NCBI GenBank assembly: GCA_034005525.1
Contig: JAVEUP010000102.1
Location: 1-28,852 of the forward strand
Direction of reading: 5' to 3'
DNA: 28,852 bases
Source of the DNA: PWXP01 sp034005525
Lineage (GTDB): Bacteria > Planctomycetota > Planctomycetia > Pirellulales > Thermoguttaceae
Shown: piece by piece, positions 6,262 through 14,428 of the stretch
Layout: the number at the start of each line of letters is the position of its first letter
Position numbering within the stretch: position 1 is the first letter of the stretch
Notes under the pieces: model-generated
What the model saw: the letters and a program-made list of their open reading frames with translations, nothing else
What the model was told of the DNA's origin: nothing
Database searches by the model: none
Program-made: the position numbers and the translations under genes

Positions 6262-7104
6262 CTACTGGGCGAAGCCATCGATCAATTTGTGGACATATTC
6301 CTGACGGGCTCGGCGCAGTCGCTTTTTTGCATACTCCCAGTACGGCTCGTGGACTTCCATGCCCAGGTAATGCCGGTTGTTTAGCAGCGCCATTTTGCAG
6401 GTTGTTCCTGCGCCGCAGAGGGGATCGAATACCAAGTCTCCCGGACGGCTCCACGACAGAATATGGTCCTCAGCCAGAGACTCGGGCATGAGGGCAGGAT
6501 GCACCTGGTGTGCTTCCGTGTCCTGGGTGCTCTTGCGGTAACCAACGGTATAGTCCCAAACGCTGCCTCTCACCCCCCACTTTCGCACCGGCATGGTAGG
6601 GATAACGATGCTGTGGGGCGTGCCATCAGCGCTACGCCAATTGCGCTTACGGATCGGCCGTTTCCACGTAGAGTTGCGTCGGTCTGTCAGGCGGTTGACG
6701 TGGCTGGGCTTTCCCCGTGAGAATACAAACGCATAATGAAAATTGCGATAGTAGCGATTCGGATGGCAGTGGCGCAAGTCGCTGGTCCGAATGATGATGG
6801 TCTGATGCAGACGGAAGCCAATCTGACGAAACTGCACCACATGACTGGCACTGGTTCCGCTCTCGCCGCCCTTAATCACCTGGTCCTGTATGATCCAGAC
6901 CAGGACCCCGCCGTCCATCGTAATCCTCCACAGTTGTGCGGCGATCGCCGGAAAATCGAATGTGTGGCCGCCGTAGCGACGGATTTTGTCGTAGGGTGGT
7001 GAGGTCACGGTGAGTGGTATGCAGGCGGCAGGCAGCGCCCGCATGCCCTGAACGCAGTCGCAGTGTAAAATTTGGTCGATGTATTTGTCCATTGAATGTT
7101 CCAT
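6262..7104 (-). CDS. Orphan beta-class DNA methyltransferase (280 aa)
   Basis: The catalytic box TSPPYD (34-39) precedes the SAM-binding box FDPLCGAGTT (226-235). That is the beta-class order seen in N4-cytosine and N6-adenine methyltransferases; the SPPY form is most common among N4-cytosine enzymes. The segment HPALMPESL (202-210), just ahead of motif I, is also typical. No restriction endonuclease lies next to it, so it is probably a solitary methylase that protects or marks the element. The start is ATG 7104 or the ATG four codons later; neither has a good ribosome binding site. It is flanked by hairpin terminators on both sides. Confidence 0.85.
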   Translation of the reverse strand: MEHSMDKYIDQILHCDCVQGMRALPAACIPLTVTSPPYDKIRRYGGHTFDFPAIAAQLWRITMDGGVLVWIIQDQVIKGGESGTSASHVVQFRQIGFRLHQTIIIRTSDLRHCHPNRYYRNFHYAFVFSRGKPSHVNRLTDRRNSTWKRPIRKRNWRSADGTPHSIVIPTMPVRKWGVRGSVWDYTVGYRKSTQDTEAHQVHPALMPESLAEDHILSWSRPGDLVFDPLCGAGTTCKMALLNNRHYLGMEVHEPYWEYAKKRLRRARQEYVHKLIDGFAQ

Positions 7105-7112
7105 GGTTTAGA

Positions 7113-7145
7113 AGCCCCTGTCCGGCCCAGGGCCGGACAGGGGCT
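7113..7145 (-). terminator. GC-rich hairpin after the acidic protein gene
   Basis: A perfect 15-bp stem (7113-7127 with 7131-7145, core GCCCCTGTCCGGCC) with a three-base loop lies 16 bases beyond the stop codon of the 7161-7940 gene. Confidence 0.6.
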
Positions 7146-7160
7146 GCACGAAGAGTGTGA

Positions 7161-7940
7161 CTACGACAGGGCCTTTCGAATTCGCTGGACGGCTCCGGAG
7201 ATTGCCTTGAGCCGCTGTCGGCAGGCAGCCGACTGCTCCTGATCCCAGTCGTCGTCCTGTACCCTCTCCTCCACCCAGGCTAAAAGCTGCTCACTTTGCA
7301 CCAGGGCGGCTAGAGGCGACATTGACTCCTTGGCGGGCGGCATGTCGTCGTCGTCCTCCTCTTCATCCAGGTCGTCCTCCTGGTCTTCGGGTTCATAATC
7401 CGGCTCTTCAGGCTCATAATCCTGGTCTTCCGGCTGCGAATACGACTCCGCCTCCCCCGTCGTCTTAGTAGTTGCCTCCGTTGCCTCTTCGTCATCCGGC
7501 GGTTCCTTGCCGCCATCTTTGGCGGCCGTCCGAAGAATTCCGTACTGGAGGTACGCTTCGGTGATCCCCAGTCCAGCAACCTTTTCCTCGGAATCGGCTC
7601 GCTCAGCCAGTTGCATGGCTCTCCAGGCGGTCGGGCCGCTGAGTCCCTGTTCCTTGAGAAAGGTCTGCCAGTCGCCATGTCCCAGGTAATGCCGCCGGTA
7701 GAGCGACAGGGCCATGCCCAGTCGGTAGACATGGACTGCCATGGTTCGCTGAAGCACCTGGATCAAACTCACCTGGTGTTTTGCGTAACCAACCAGGTCC
7801 ACAGCTTCCCAGGAGTCGTCCGGAAGTTCCCTGTCGAAATCTTTCAGAGTGAAAGATTCCGGCCCGTTCAAGAGCCTGCTGGGATCGGGGATTAGTATCG
7901 TGGCCTGCTTACCAAAGCGTTCCTTGACTGCAACAGTCAT
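7161..7940 (-). CDS. Acidic mobile-element protein with DUF3102-like N-terminal part (259 aa)
   Basis: Residues around 50-120 are helical. They include a stretch (YRRHYLGHGDWQTFLKEQGL) resembling phage and plasmid proteins whose conserved core is a GxWxxFL element, as in DUF3102-like proteins. A strongly acidic, low-complexity region follows at about 155-205, with repeats of DYEPE and runs of Asp/Glu. A helical C-terminus (LAWVEERVQDDDWDQE and on) ends the protein. I take the second ATG (7940, MTVAVKERFG), which has a GGGAG site eight bases upstream. The function is unknown. The acidic tract may mimic DNA or mediate protein contacts, which is inference. Confidence 0.65.
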   Translation of the reverse strand: MTVAVKERFGKQATILIPDPSRLLNGPESFTLKDFDRELPDDSWEAVDLVGYAKHQVSLIQVLQRTMAVHVYRLGMALSLYRRHYLGHGDWQTFLKEQGLSGPTAWRAMQLAERADSEEKVAGLGITEAYLQYGILRTAAKDGGKEPPDDEEATEATTKTTGEAESYSQPEDQDYEPEEPDYEPEDQEDDLDEEEDDDDMPPAKESMSPLAALVQSEQLLAWVEERVQDDDWDQEQSAACRQRLKAISGAVQRIRKALS

Positions 7941-8060
7941 CTTCTGATCTCCCATTACGGGTGAATGTATTGCGGCCCAGACAATCCAGGCCGCTCACCC
8001 AAATAGGAGCTACAGACCATGTAACGCCTGATACAACTCGTGTAATGGTCCAAGAAATGG

Positions 8061-8087
8061 AAAAAGGCGGGCATATTGGCCCGCCTT
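8061..8087 (-). terminator. Intrinsic terminator with U-tract
   Basis: AAGGCGGGC pairs with GCCCGCCTT around a six-base loop, and on the minus strand the hairpin runs into TTTTT (8061-8065). It lies 24 bases after the stop codon of the 8112-9083 gene. Confidence 0.75.
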
Positions 8088-8111
8088 CTGGCTGTTCAGG
8101 CACGGGAGTCA

Positions 8112-9083
8112 CTAGCCATTCCCGAGCACCCATTCGATAGGTTCTGCGGGCATGTAGCACCACGCCCACCCACCTTGCGTTTTGACAGTCTGTTTGAGGT
8201 AGAGCGCAAACCGTGGCATTCCGTGGTTTGCAAAGCTGCTCCGGAGACGATGGAAGCCGAGCTTCAGTGCTCGGTGGGCTAGTTGTGGGTTTTCCCCTGA
8301 GGCAAATTCCTTTCGCCGCCCAGCGTGCATAAGCTGATCCAGTTGTTTCTGCAACTTCTCTGTTTCATAGTTCAACCCATCTGCCGTAGCATCGTCGTAC
8401 ACAGATCTAGCGACTTCGGCTCGTTCTTCCAAAGACTTCTTCTCCTTCATCACGTCTGCGATGTACTTTTTGTCCGCCACTTCCTGATGCGTCATGCCGA
8501 CACTCAGGGGGGCATCGACTACCGACTTCTTTCGGGAAGGCCGTGAGACCAACGGGACAGTTGCTAGAGTCACGAGTTCGAGTGAGTCAATTCTCTTGCC
8601 GGGATTAGCCAGCAGCTTGGCGTATTCCGCAAACCCACGGCGGTCCTTGAACTTCCCACGCTCCACATTTGACCCGGCTGTGAAACGCAGCGTCCAAATG
8701 TTGCCTTCACGAAGAAATAGGTAGGGACGCTGTTCAGGTGGGGCCACCAATGCGGAACGTGTAACATCCAAGAACTCCAACCTGTCGCCCGGATCCACCA
8801 CTGTGTTCCAGTCAACTTGTTCTTTGACCTGGGGCATGCGTGTCAAGCTGTTGTCCCAATCCACAATGTCTCGATCACAGTACACGGCGGCGTCACATGG
8901 AATGCGGAACGGGAGTTGCGACACGATGCGTTTTACTGCAAGTGCGTCAACATCGATTGCTCGCCACGCTTCCAACGTATCCTGCAACAGCAAATCCCTT
9001 AGTGTGGAATCTGCATACGGACGCATAATCTCTGTGTGCTGAGCGTATACGACCATGATGGGCCGAGCTATAGTGAGGCTCAT
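8112..9083 (-). CDS. Regulator-like protein of unknown role (323 aa)
   Basis: The middle of the protein (about 125-172) reads REGNIWTLRF...DRRGFAEYAKLLANPG...DSLEL. The end (about 266-318) reads ENPQLAHRALKLGFHRL...ALYLKQTVKTQGGWAWCYMP...IEW. From memory, this pair of segments, joined by a charged coiled-coil-like stretch (205-260), recurs at the C-terminus of many actinobacterial and planctomycete regulator or signalling proteins of unknown function. The first 110 residues are unfamiliar. I chose ATG 9083 (MSLTIARPIM), which has a GGAG site six bases upstream; the ATG five codons earlier lacks one. It is the first gene of the minus-strand block, so a control role for the element is possible. 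Confidence 0.6.
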   Translation of the reverse strand: MSLTIARPIMVVYAQHTEIMRPYADSTLRDLLLQDTLEAWRAIDVDALAVKRIVSQLPFRIPCDAAVYCDRDIVDWDNSLTRMPQVKEQVDWNTVVDPGDRLEFLDVTRSALVAPPEQRPYLFLREGNIWTLRFTAGSNVERGKFKDRRGFAEYAKLLANPGKRIDSLELVTLATVPLVSRPSRKKSVVDAPLSVGMTHQEVADKKYIADVMKEKKSLEERAEVARSVYDDATADGLNYETEKLQKQLDQLMHAGRRKEFASGENPQLAHRALKLGFHRLRSSFANHGMPRFALYLKQTVKTQGGWAWCYMPAEPIEWVLGNG

Positions 9084-9194
9084 TCTACTCTCCTGCATAT
9101 TGTCTCGTGGTGTTTCCCCGGCCCTGGTTCAAACGTGCGACTGCCTGCTTGGTGAACGACTGGAGACACGAAGAAAGTAATGGACGTTATCGAC

Positions 9195-9200
9195 ATTATA
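9195..9200 (-). promoter_or_regulatory. Possible -10 element for the 8112-9083 gene
   Basis: A perfect TATAAT on the minus strand lies 112 bases upstream of ATG 9083. No good -35 is found at 16-18 bases, so the call is weak. Confidence 0.3.
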
Positions 9201-9258
9201 CATCCTTTATGGGCAATAGCAGAAGTGGACTGTGGGGGCAAGGAGCCGGGCGAACTAG

Positions 9259-9311
9259 CAGGGTGGCGTAAATCAGGGTGGCTGAATGCGGCGTGGCCGG
9301 AATCAGGATCT
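9259..9311. repeat. IS21-like terminal repeats, probable remnant
   Basis: Short direct repeats of the form CAGGGTGGC are spaced 15 bases apart (near 9259 and 9274). A variant GCGTGGCCGGAATCAG follows (near 9290). Clustered GGTGGC repeats interleaved with AATCAGG-like sequence resemble the multiple terminal repeats of IS21-family elements. No istA or istB frame is present, so this would be a solo end. The rest of 9084-9421 shows no gene. Confidence 0.35.
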
Positions 9312-9421
9312 GACGGGAACCGACGATTGAGATGGGCGGTCAAACGTGTTGGGGGTCTTCTATTCCTGCCGCACCGATGTAGAATGTAAAATGGCAACAC
9401 GATACACGAGGGCACCAGACC

Positions 9422-9844
9422 ATGAAGTCGCATACAGAGTATTTGGCGTTCAACATCCCGTCCAGGATGGCATTCAAAAACATCACGCCACAAGTCGAAA
9501 CGGCGGTGAAGAAAAGTGGGGTGAAGGAAGGGTTAGTCCTGGTGAACAGCATGCATATCACCAGTAGCGTATTCATCAACGACAACGAGACGGGATTGCA
9601 CCACGACTTCGGCCAATGGCTGGAAGAGTTGGCCCCTTTCGACCCCGACCCGAACCACTACCATCACAATCGCACCGGCGAGGACAATGCCGATGCCCAC
9701 CTCAAGCGTCAGGTGATGGGTCGGGAGGTTGTAGTGGCCATCACCAACGGGGAATTGGACTTCGGTCCCTGGGAACAGATATTCTACGGCGAATTCGACG
9801 GCAACCGATCTAAGCGGGTGCTTGTGAAGGTCATTGGCGAGTAG
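9422..9844 (+). CDS. yjbQ: YjbQ/UPF0047 family protein (140 aa)
   Basis: This is a full-length member of the YjbQ (UPF0047) family, small proteins of about 130-140 residues annotated as secondary thiamine-phosphate synthase; the physiological role is unclear. The family signatures are present: NSMHITSSVF (42-51, with His45), YHHNRTGEDNADAH (80-93), the central MGREVVVAITNGELDFGPWEQIF, and the C-terminal FDGNRSKRVLVKVIGE. ATG 9422 has a GAGGG site about nine bases upstream. A second, truncated copy lies 129 bases downstream. Its codon use looks less GC-biased than that of the second copy, which suggests different histories. Confidence 0.85.
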   Translation: MKSHTEYLAFNIPSRMAFKNITPQVETAVKKSGVKEGLVLVNSMHITSSVFINDNETGLHHDFGQWLEELAPFDPDPNHYHHNRTGEDNADAHLKRQVMGREVVVAITNGELDFGPWEQIFYGEFDGNRSKRVLVKVIGE

Positions 9845-9973
9845 CCCATCGCTTCCCATTCAGCCGCACGGCGAACCTAGCGAACCTCGCATGAAACTGT
9901 GCTTTTCCGTCCACCCGATAGACGCAGGAAAACATTCCGTGAATGATGTTCTTTATCGTGCTTCGTAAATGCC

Positions 9974-10267
9974 ATGCACATTACCGCGAGCGTGTTCATT
10001 AACGACGACGAGCCGGGGCTGCACCAGGACTACAAGGATTGGCTCGAACGTCTGGCGCCCTTCGACCCCTCACCGAAGGCATACCGGCACAACCGCACCG
10101 GCGAGGACAACGGCGACGCGCACCACAAGCGGCAGATCATGGGCCGCGAGGTGGTCGTGGCGATTACCAAGGGGCGGCTCGATTTTGGCCCGTGGGAACG
10201 CATCTTCTACGGCGAGTTCGACGGCCGCCGATCCAAACGCATTCTGGTGAAGATCATCGGCGAGTAG
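9974..10267 (+). pseudogene. Second yjbQ copy, 5' truncated (97 aa remaining)
   Basis: From MHITASVFIND to KIIGE this frame aligns without gaps to residues 44-140 of the upstream yjbQ. It keeps the HNRTGEDNGDAH and FGPWERIFYGEFDG signatures. The first 43 codons of the family are absent. Immediately upstream the frame still reads FVNAM, the expected residues before the conserved His, but a TGA ends it seven codons earlier. No ribosome binding site precedes the ATG. It is most simply a broken native copy beside an intact one. A translated short product cannot be excluded because the C-terminal part is well conserved. Confidence 0.7.
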
Positions 10268-10519
10268 GTTTGCCTGCGCCCAGACCGTGTTTTCTTGCCC
10301 GGCGATCGGCCTGCACCCCCACTTACGAGGGTAATTTGCCAGGTTTTGTAGGTGGTTTATGCCCGGCTGCGGTTGTATTGAACGGGAAAAGATGGTATTG
10401 AATGACGCATTCTCCTCGCGCGATGGCGCCTGTTCCGTCGTGTGATGGAGTTGCCGTTGCGAGTTCTTCCATCCTTGTACCGGGGCGTTTTTTTTAGTCC
10501 ACATACAGAGGGCTGCGAC

Positions 10520-12646
10520 TTGGCATCACGGATCGAGACCAATCCGAAGACCATATCCTCGCCGGCCTCGGGCAGCGTTTCGCACGCGTTGCGCGCGGTG
10601 CCGCCATTGCCGGCAGAGGCCGCTTCGCCGGCCGAATGGCTGCGCGTGGAAGTGCATCAGTCGCTCGAAGTCCCCCGGCGTCCGAGGGTGCTGACGCCCG
10701 AAGCGTTCTACCCACTGGCCTATCCGGCCATGTTCCTTTCGCGCCGTCTGGACGAACGCCTCCTGGACTTGTTCCGCAAAGGGTATGTCAAGGGGACAGT
10801 CACCAGCGGCGTAGGCAATGAGGCCACGATAGTGGGAACAGCCATGCCGTTGCGGCCCGGCGAGGACGTCGCCGCCCTGTTGCACCGCGATCTGGGCGCG
10901 CACCTGCTGCTGGGCGCGACGCCGTATCAGTTGGTGTGCCAGTACATGGCAAACGCCGAGAGCCCCACGCACGGGCGCGAGGGGAACGTTCATCATGGCG
11001 ATGCCGCCGGGCGGCGCATGCCCATGATAAGCCACTTGGGCCGCATGCTGAGCGTTGCGGTGGGCGCCACGTGGGCCGCTCGCCGGCAAGGCGAAGACAT
11101 ATTCGGCCTGGCGGTAATCGGCGACGGCGGCAGTAGCACGGGCGAGTTCCACGAAGCCATCAACCTGGCGGCCGTCCACCGCGTGCCGGTGCTGTTCCTG
11201 GTGGAAAACAACCACTACTCCTTTTCGACGCCAACCGAGTTACAGTACCGGTGCAAAAATCTGTCCGACCGCGCGGCGGGCTACGGCATTGCCGGCAAGA
11301 CGATCGACGGAACCGACGTCTGGGAGGTGTACACCGCGGTCCAGCAGGCCCTGGCCATGATGCAGGCCGACCCGGAACCGATGATCCTGGAATGCCGCAC
11401 GCTGAGACTGCAAGGGCACGCGGCCTACGACAAGGGCGATTACGTCTCGCGCGAGCAGCTTGACGCATGGCGGCAACGCGACCCGGTGCCTGCGGCCCGG
11501 CAACGCCTGCTCGACGTGGCCGGTTGCAGCGAGAGCGACGTGGCCAGGTTGGAGGCCGGGATCGAGGCGACCATCGAGCATGCGGTCCGCGATGCGCTGC
11601 GCGTTGCCCGGCCCGATCCGAAACGCCACGCCTGGATTCCCTACTGCACGAGTGCCCGCTCGCACGTGGCCCCGTTCGCCGCGCCGAAGGCCAAGAACGG
11701 CGACGCCGTTCGTCTGGCTTTGAACTATCTTCTGGAGCACAACAGCCGGGCGTTTCTGGCGGGGCAGGACGTGGGAGTGTACGGCTCTGCGTTCAAGACG
11801 TGCAAGGGGCTCATCGAACGGTTTGGACCGGAGCGGGTGATGGACCTGCCTATTTGCGAATCGGCCACGGTCGGGTTCGCCCTAGGCGCGTCGCAAACGG
11901 GCGCCGAGCCCATCATCGAGTTCCAATTCGCCGATTTTTCGACCGAGGCGGCCACGCAAATCGGCCTGAACGCGGGAACGTGGTTCTTCCGCGCCGGCCG
12001 CCCGGCTCCCATCCTGATGCGTCTTCCGTGCGGGGGCGGTTTGAGCGTCGGCCCGTTCCACTCCGGCGAGTTCGAGGGCCTCTGGTCGTGCTTCCCGGGC
12101 CTGAAACTGCTCTACCCGGCAACGCCCCAGGAAACGTTCGAGGCCCTGCTGGCCGGCTTCTACGACCGCAACCCGTGCCTGGTGCTGGAGCACAAATTGC
12201 TGTACTGGAGCCAGAGCGGGCCGATTGAGTTCGACGGCAACCTGGCCGAAGTGTGGCGGCCGCGCCGGTACACTGAGGGGGAGAAGCTGACGCTGGTTGC
12301 CTTCGGAGCGGCAGTCCACGACGCACTGGCCGCCGCTGAAGAAGTGGGCGGCGGCGTCGAGGTATGGAACCCGTTCGTGCTGCGGCCGCTCAGTTTGGAG
12401 CCGATCCGGCGCTCGGTCGAGAAGACAGGGCGGCTGCTGGTGGTCCAGGAGTGCTCCCCTTCAGCGGGGATAGGCCATCGCCTGATAGGACGGCTTTCCT
12501 GTGAGGGCGGTTTTTCGCTACAATGCCCTCCCGAGCTTCTTGCGGCACCGGATACTCCCACGCCGTTCGCTCCGGAACTGGAATCGTTTTATCGCTCCAC
12601 CCCTGGGAAGATCGCCACCGCGATTCGGCGGATGGTCGGAATATAA
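10520..12646 (+). CDS. Fused alpha-beta 2-oxo-acid dehydrogenase E1 (708 aa)
   Basis: This is a thiamine-diphosphate enzyme that decarboxylates a 2-oxo acid (branched-chain type likely) and reductively acylates a lipoyl group. The alpha part (about 1-385) carries the ThDP motif from GDGG (202) through NLAAVHRVPVLFLVENN (about 215-231) and GHAAYDKGDYV. The beta part (about 395-708) has GQDVGVYGSAF, DLPICESATVGFALGASQTG, FQFADF and the HSGEFEGLWSCFPGL block. The two are separate genes in many bacteria. I chose TTG 10520, which has an AGAGGG site seven bases upstream; a GTG/ATG at 10442/10445 lacks one and would read through a T-rich tract. The stop codon overlaps the next start by one base (TAATG), so the lipoyl-KAS III protein is its likely partner. 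Confidence 0.85.
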   Translation: MASRIETNPKTISSPASGSVSHALRAVPPLPAEAASPAEWLRVEVHQSLEVPRRPRVLTPEAFYPLAYPAMFLSRRLDERLLDLFRKGYVKGTVTSGVGNEATIVGTAMPLRPGEDVAALLHRDLGAHLLLGATPYQLVCQYMANAESPTHGREGNVHHGDAAGRRMPMISHLGRMLSVAVGATWAARRQGEDIFGLAVIGDGGSSTGEFHEAINLAAVHRVPVLFLVENNHYSFSTPTELQYRCKNLSDRAAGYGIAGKTIDGTDVWEVYTAVQQALAMMQADPEPMILECRTLRLQGHAAYDKGDYVSREQLDAWRQRDPVPAARQRLLDVAGCSESDVARLEAGIEATIEHAVRDALRVARPDPKRHAWIPYCTSARSHVAPFAAPKAKNGDAVRLALNYLLEHNSRAFLAGQDVGVYGSAFKTCKGLIERFGPERVMDLPICESATVGFALGASQTGAEPIIEFQFADFSTEAATQIGLNAGTWFFRAGRPAPILMRLPCGGGLSVGPFHSGEFEGLWSCFPGLKLLYPATPQETFEALLAGFYDRNPCLVLEHKLLYWSQSGPIEFDGNLAEVWRPRRYTEGEKLTLVAFGAAVHDALAAAEEVGGGVEVWNPFVLRPLSLEPIRRSVEKTGRLLVVQECSPSAGIGHRLIGRLSCEGGFSLQCPPELLAAPDTPTPFAPELESFYRSTPGKIATAIRRMVGI

Positions 12647-13968
12647 TGCAGGACGAGTCTTTTCGGCTATCGCTGTTCTTGCCGGCTCAAGGCGCCGCGG
12701 AAACCGAGGTTACCATCATCGAATGGAACGTGGCGGAAGGCGACCGTTTCACGGCCGGCCAGCCGCTGGCGCAGGTGGACAGTGCCAAATCAGTTTTTGA
12801 CTTTGAAGCGCCCTGCGCTGGAAAGGTCATCCGGTTGCTGCACCTGGAAGGTGAGACGCTTCCCCTGAACGAACCGGTTATGGAAATCGAGACGTCCGAT
12901 CCCGCCATGCGCGATTGGATCCCGCCGGCGCCGGCAGCCGCCGACGGGGATCATCCGTGGCCGGCGCCCGCCCGGCAGGCGACCATTCCGGCGGGCGGCG
13001 TGGACGAGGTGTTCCTGCGCGGGTTCGGCGGCTACCTGCCGGAACACGTGGTGACCAACGAGGAGTTAGCCCGCCAGTTTCCCAACATATCGGCCGATTA
13101 CGTTTTCCAGGTGACCGGTATCCGCGAGCGTTGCTGGGCGGCCGAGGACGAGAAGCCGTCCGACATGGCCTACGCCGCATCCCTGGAGGCCATTCGACGT
13201 TCGGGGATCGACGCGAAGGACATTGACGGCATCATCCTGGCAACCACCACGCCCGACGTGGCCATGCCGTCGACCGCGTGCATCCTCCAGGACCGGCTGA
13301 GCCTGCGGGGCATTCCGGCGTTCGATCTGAACGCTGCCTGCTCGGGCTGGCTGTATGCGGTGTCGATGGCGCAGGGGATGATCCGCTGCGGCCTGGCTCG
13401 CCACGTGCTCACCGTGGGCGTCGACATGCAGTCGCGCTTGCTCGATCCGGACGACCAGAGCGCCTACTTCATTTTCGGCGACGGGGCGGGCGCCACGGTG
13501 GTTTCCGCCACGGGTCCGGGGCACCGGGTATGCGACATTCTGCTGGGTTCGGATACGCGCGGCTTGCGGATGGCCCGCCGCGAGGAGCCTGGCTATATCG
13601 TGCTCAACGGCCAATGCTCCGCCGACCCGTGGATTCGGCTCGAAGGCCCGTCGCTGTTCCGCCTGGCCACCGAGAGCTTCTATTGCCTGATCCGCGATTC
13701 GCTTCGCCGCGCGGGCTGGAAGAGCGACGACCCTCGCTGGATCATTCCGCATCAGGCCAACGGACGCATCTTGAAAGCAGCCGCCAAGCGGAGCGGTTTG
13801 CCGTTTGAACGGTTCTTCTTGAACATCGACCACGTGGGCAATACGTCCAGTGCCAGTATTCCCTTGGCCCTGACCGAACTCGAAGACGGACTGCAACGCG
13901 GCGACAAGCTGCTCCTGTGCTCCGTCGGCGCCGGCATGACCACTGCGGCGGTTGCCGTCGAATGGTAA
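12646..13968 (+). CDS. Lipoyl domain fused to 3-oxoacyl-ACP synthase III (440 aa)
   Basis: Residues 1-85 form a lipoyl domain. The lipoylation site is Lys48 in VDSAKSVFDFEAPCAG, and WNVAEGDRFTAGQPL precedes it. A proline/alanine linker (about 92-118) leads to a complete KAS III/FabH-type thiolase fold (about 120-440). Its catalytic triad is intact: Cys232 in NAACSGWLYAV, His369 in PHQANGRI and Asn399 in VGNTSSASIP. No E2 acyltransferase or E3-binding domain is present. The gene overlaps the E1 stop by one base. Together they suggest that E1 loads an acyl group onto Lys48-lipoate and the attached KAS III takes it for condensation with malonyl-ACP. An alternative is that a separate E2 still passes it through CoA. 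ATG 12646 is preferred to upstream in-frame starts, which lie within E1. Confidence 0.85.
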   Translation: MQDESFRLSLFLPAQGAAETEVTIIEWNVAEGDRFTAGQPLAQVDSAKSVFDFEAPCAGKVIRLLHLEGETLPLNEPVMEIETSDPAMRDWIPPAPAAADGDHPWPAPARQATIPAGGVDEVFLRGFGGYLPEHVVTNEELARQFPNISADYVFQVTGIRERCWAAEDEKPSDMAYAASLEAIRRSGIDAKDIDGIILATTTPDVAMPSTACILQDRLSLRGIPAFDLNAACSGWLYAVSMAQGMIRCGLARHVLTVGVDMQSRLLDPDDQSAYFIFGDGAGATVVSATGPGHRVCDILLGSDTRGLRMARREEPGYIVLNGQCSADPWIRLEGPSLFRLATESFYCLIRDSLRRAGWKSDDPRWIIPHQANGRILKAAAKRSGLPFERFFLNIDHVGNTSSASIPLALTELEDGLQRGDKLLLCSVGAGMTTAAVAVEW

Positions 13969-14140
13969 GGGCTCGCGAAGGAATAAATGGCCGATTTTGG
14001 CGCGGCGAGGACAAGGCTGCGAAGGAAGGCGAAGCAGACATATTGTTTATACGTCGATGCAGCCTGACGCCCGCGGCCGTAGCCACAGCCCGCCCAAAGC
14101 GGCCAGGTATTCATTCGCGGGCCCTAAGCGCAAAGAAAGG

Positions 14141-14169
14141 GCCCTCGGCTCGCACCGGATGCCGAGGGC
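14141..14169 (-). terminator. Hairpin terminator of the cold-shock gene
   Basis: GCCCTCGGC (14141-14149) pairs with GCCGAGGGC (14161-14169). On the minus strand it is followed by CCCTTTCTTT. It lies about 60 bases after the stop of the cold-shock gene. The rest of 13969-14230 shows no gene. Confidence 0.55.
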
Positions 14170-14230
14170 TCTGGCATGGCGCCTTCGATTGATTGGGCAG
14201 CCGGTGGCGGCTACCATGACCTTCCGTTCG

Positions 14231-14428
14231 TCAGGCGGGGCGGACGTTCTCGGCGCGGGGGCCCTTCGGACCGCTGCCTTCCTCGAAAGTCACCTGCTGC
14301 CCGACGCGAAGCTCCTCAATGGTTGCTCCCTCGACCTGGCTGTGGTGGAAGAACAGGTCGCCCCGTCCTCCGTCGATGAACCCAAAACCCTTGTCTGCGA
14401 TCAGCTTTTTGATCGTCCCTTGCGGCAT
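14231..14428 (-). CDS. Cold-shock domain protein (65 aa)
   Basis: This is a single cold-shock (OB-fold) domain that binds single-stranded RNA and DNA and acts as an RNA chaperone in the cytoplasm. The RNP1 motif KGFGFI is at 13-18 and RNP2 DLFFHHS at 24-30, followed by the usual GQQVTFE and the C-terminal GPRAENV. Its length is normal for the family. ATG 14428 has a GAAGGAG site eight bases upstream; a longer in-frame extension to 14527 is rejected. A promoter at 14541-14568 gives an untranslated leader of about 105 bases, in keeping with the long leaders of cold-shock genes. Confidence 0.95.
   Translation of the reverse strand: MPQGTIKKLIADKGFGFIDGGRGDLFFHHSQVEGATIEELRVGQQVTFEEGSGPKGPRAENVRPA

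Noticed and set aside
1..9100. CRISPR array or tRNA genes
   Set aside because: No regularly spaced repeats of 24-40 bases and no cloverleaf sequence were found by eye.
13066..13896. A 276-codon frame antisense to the KAS III region
   Set aside because: It lies opposite a catalytic domain with an intact triad; the antisense product has no motif.
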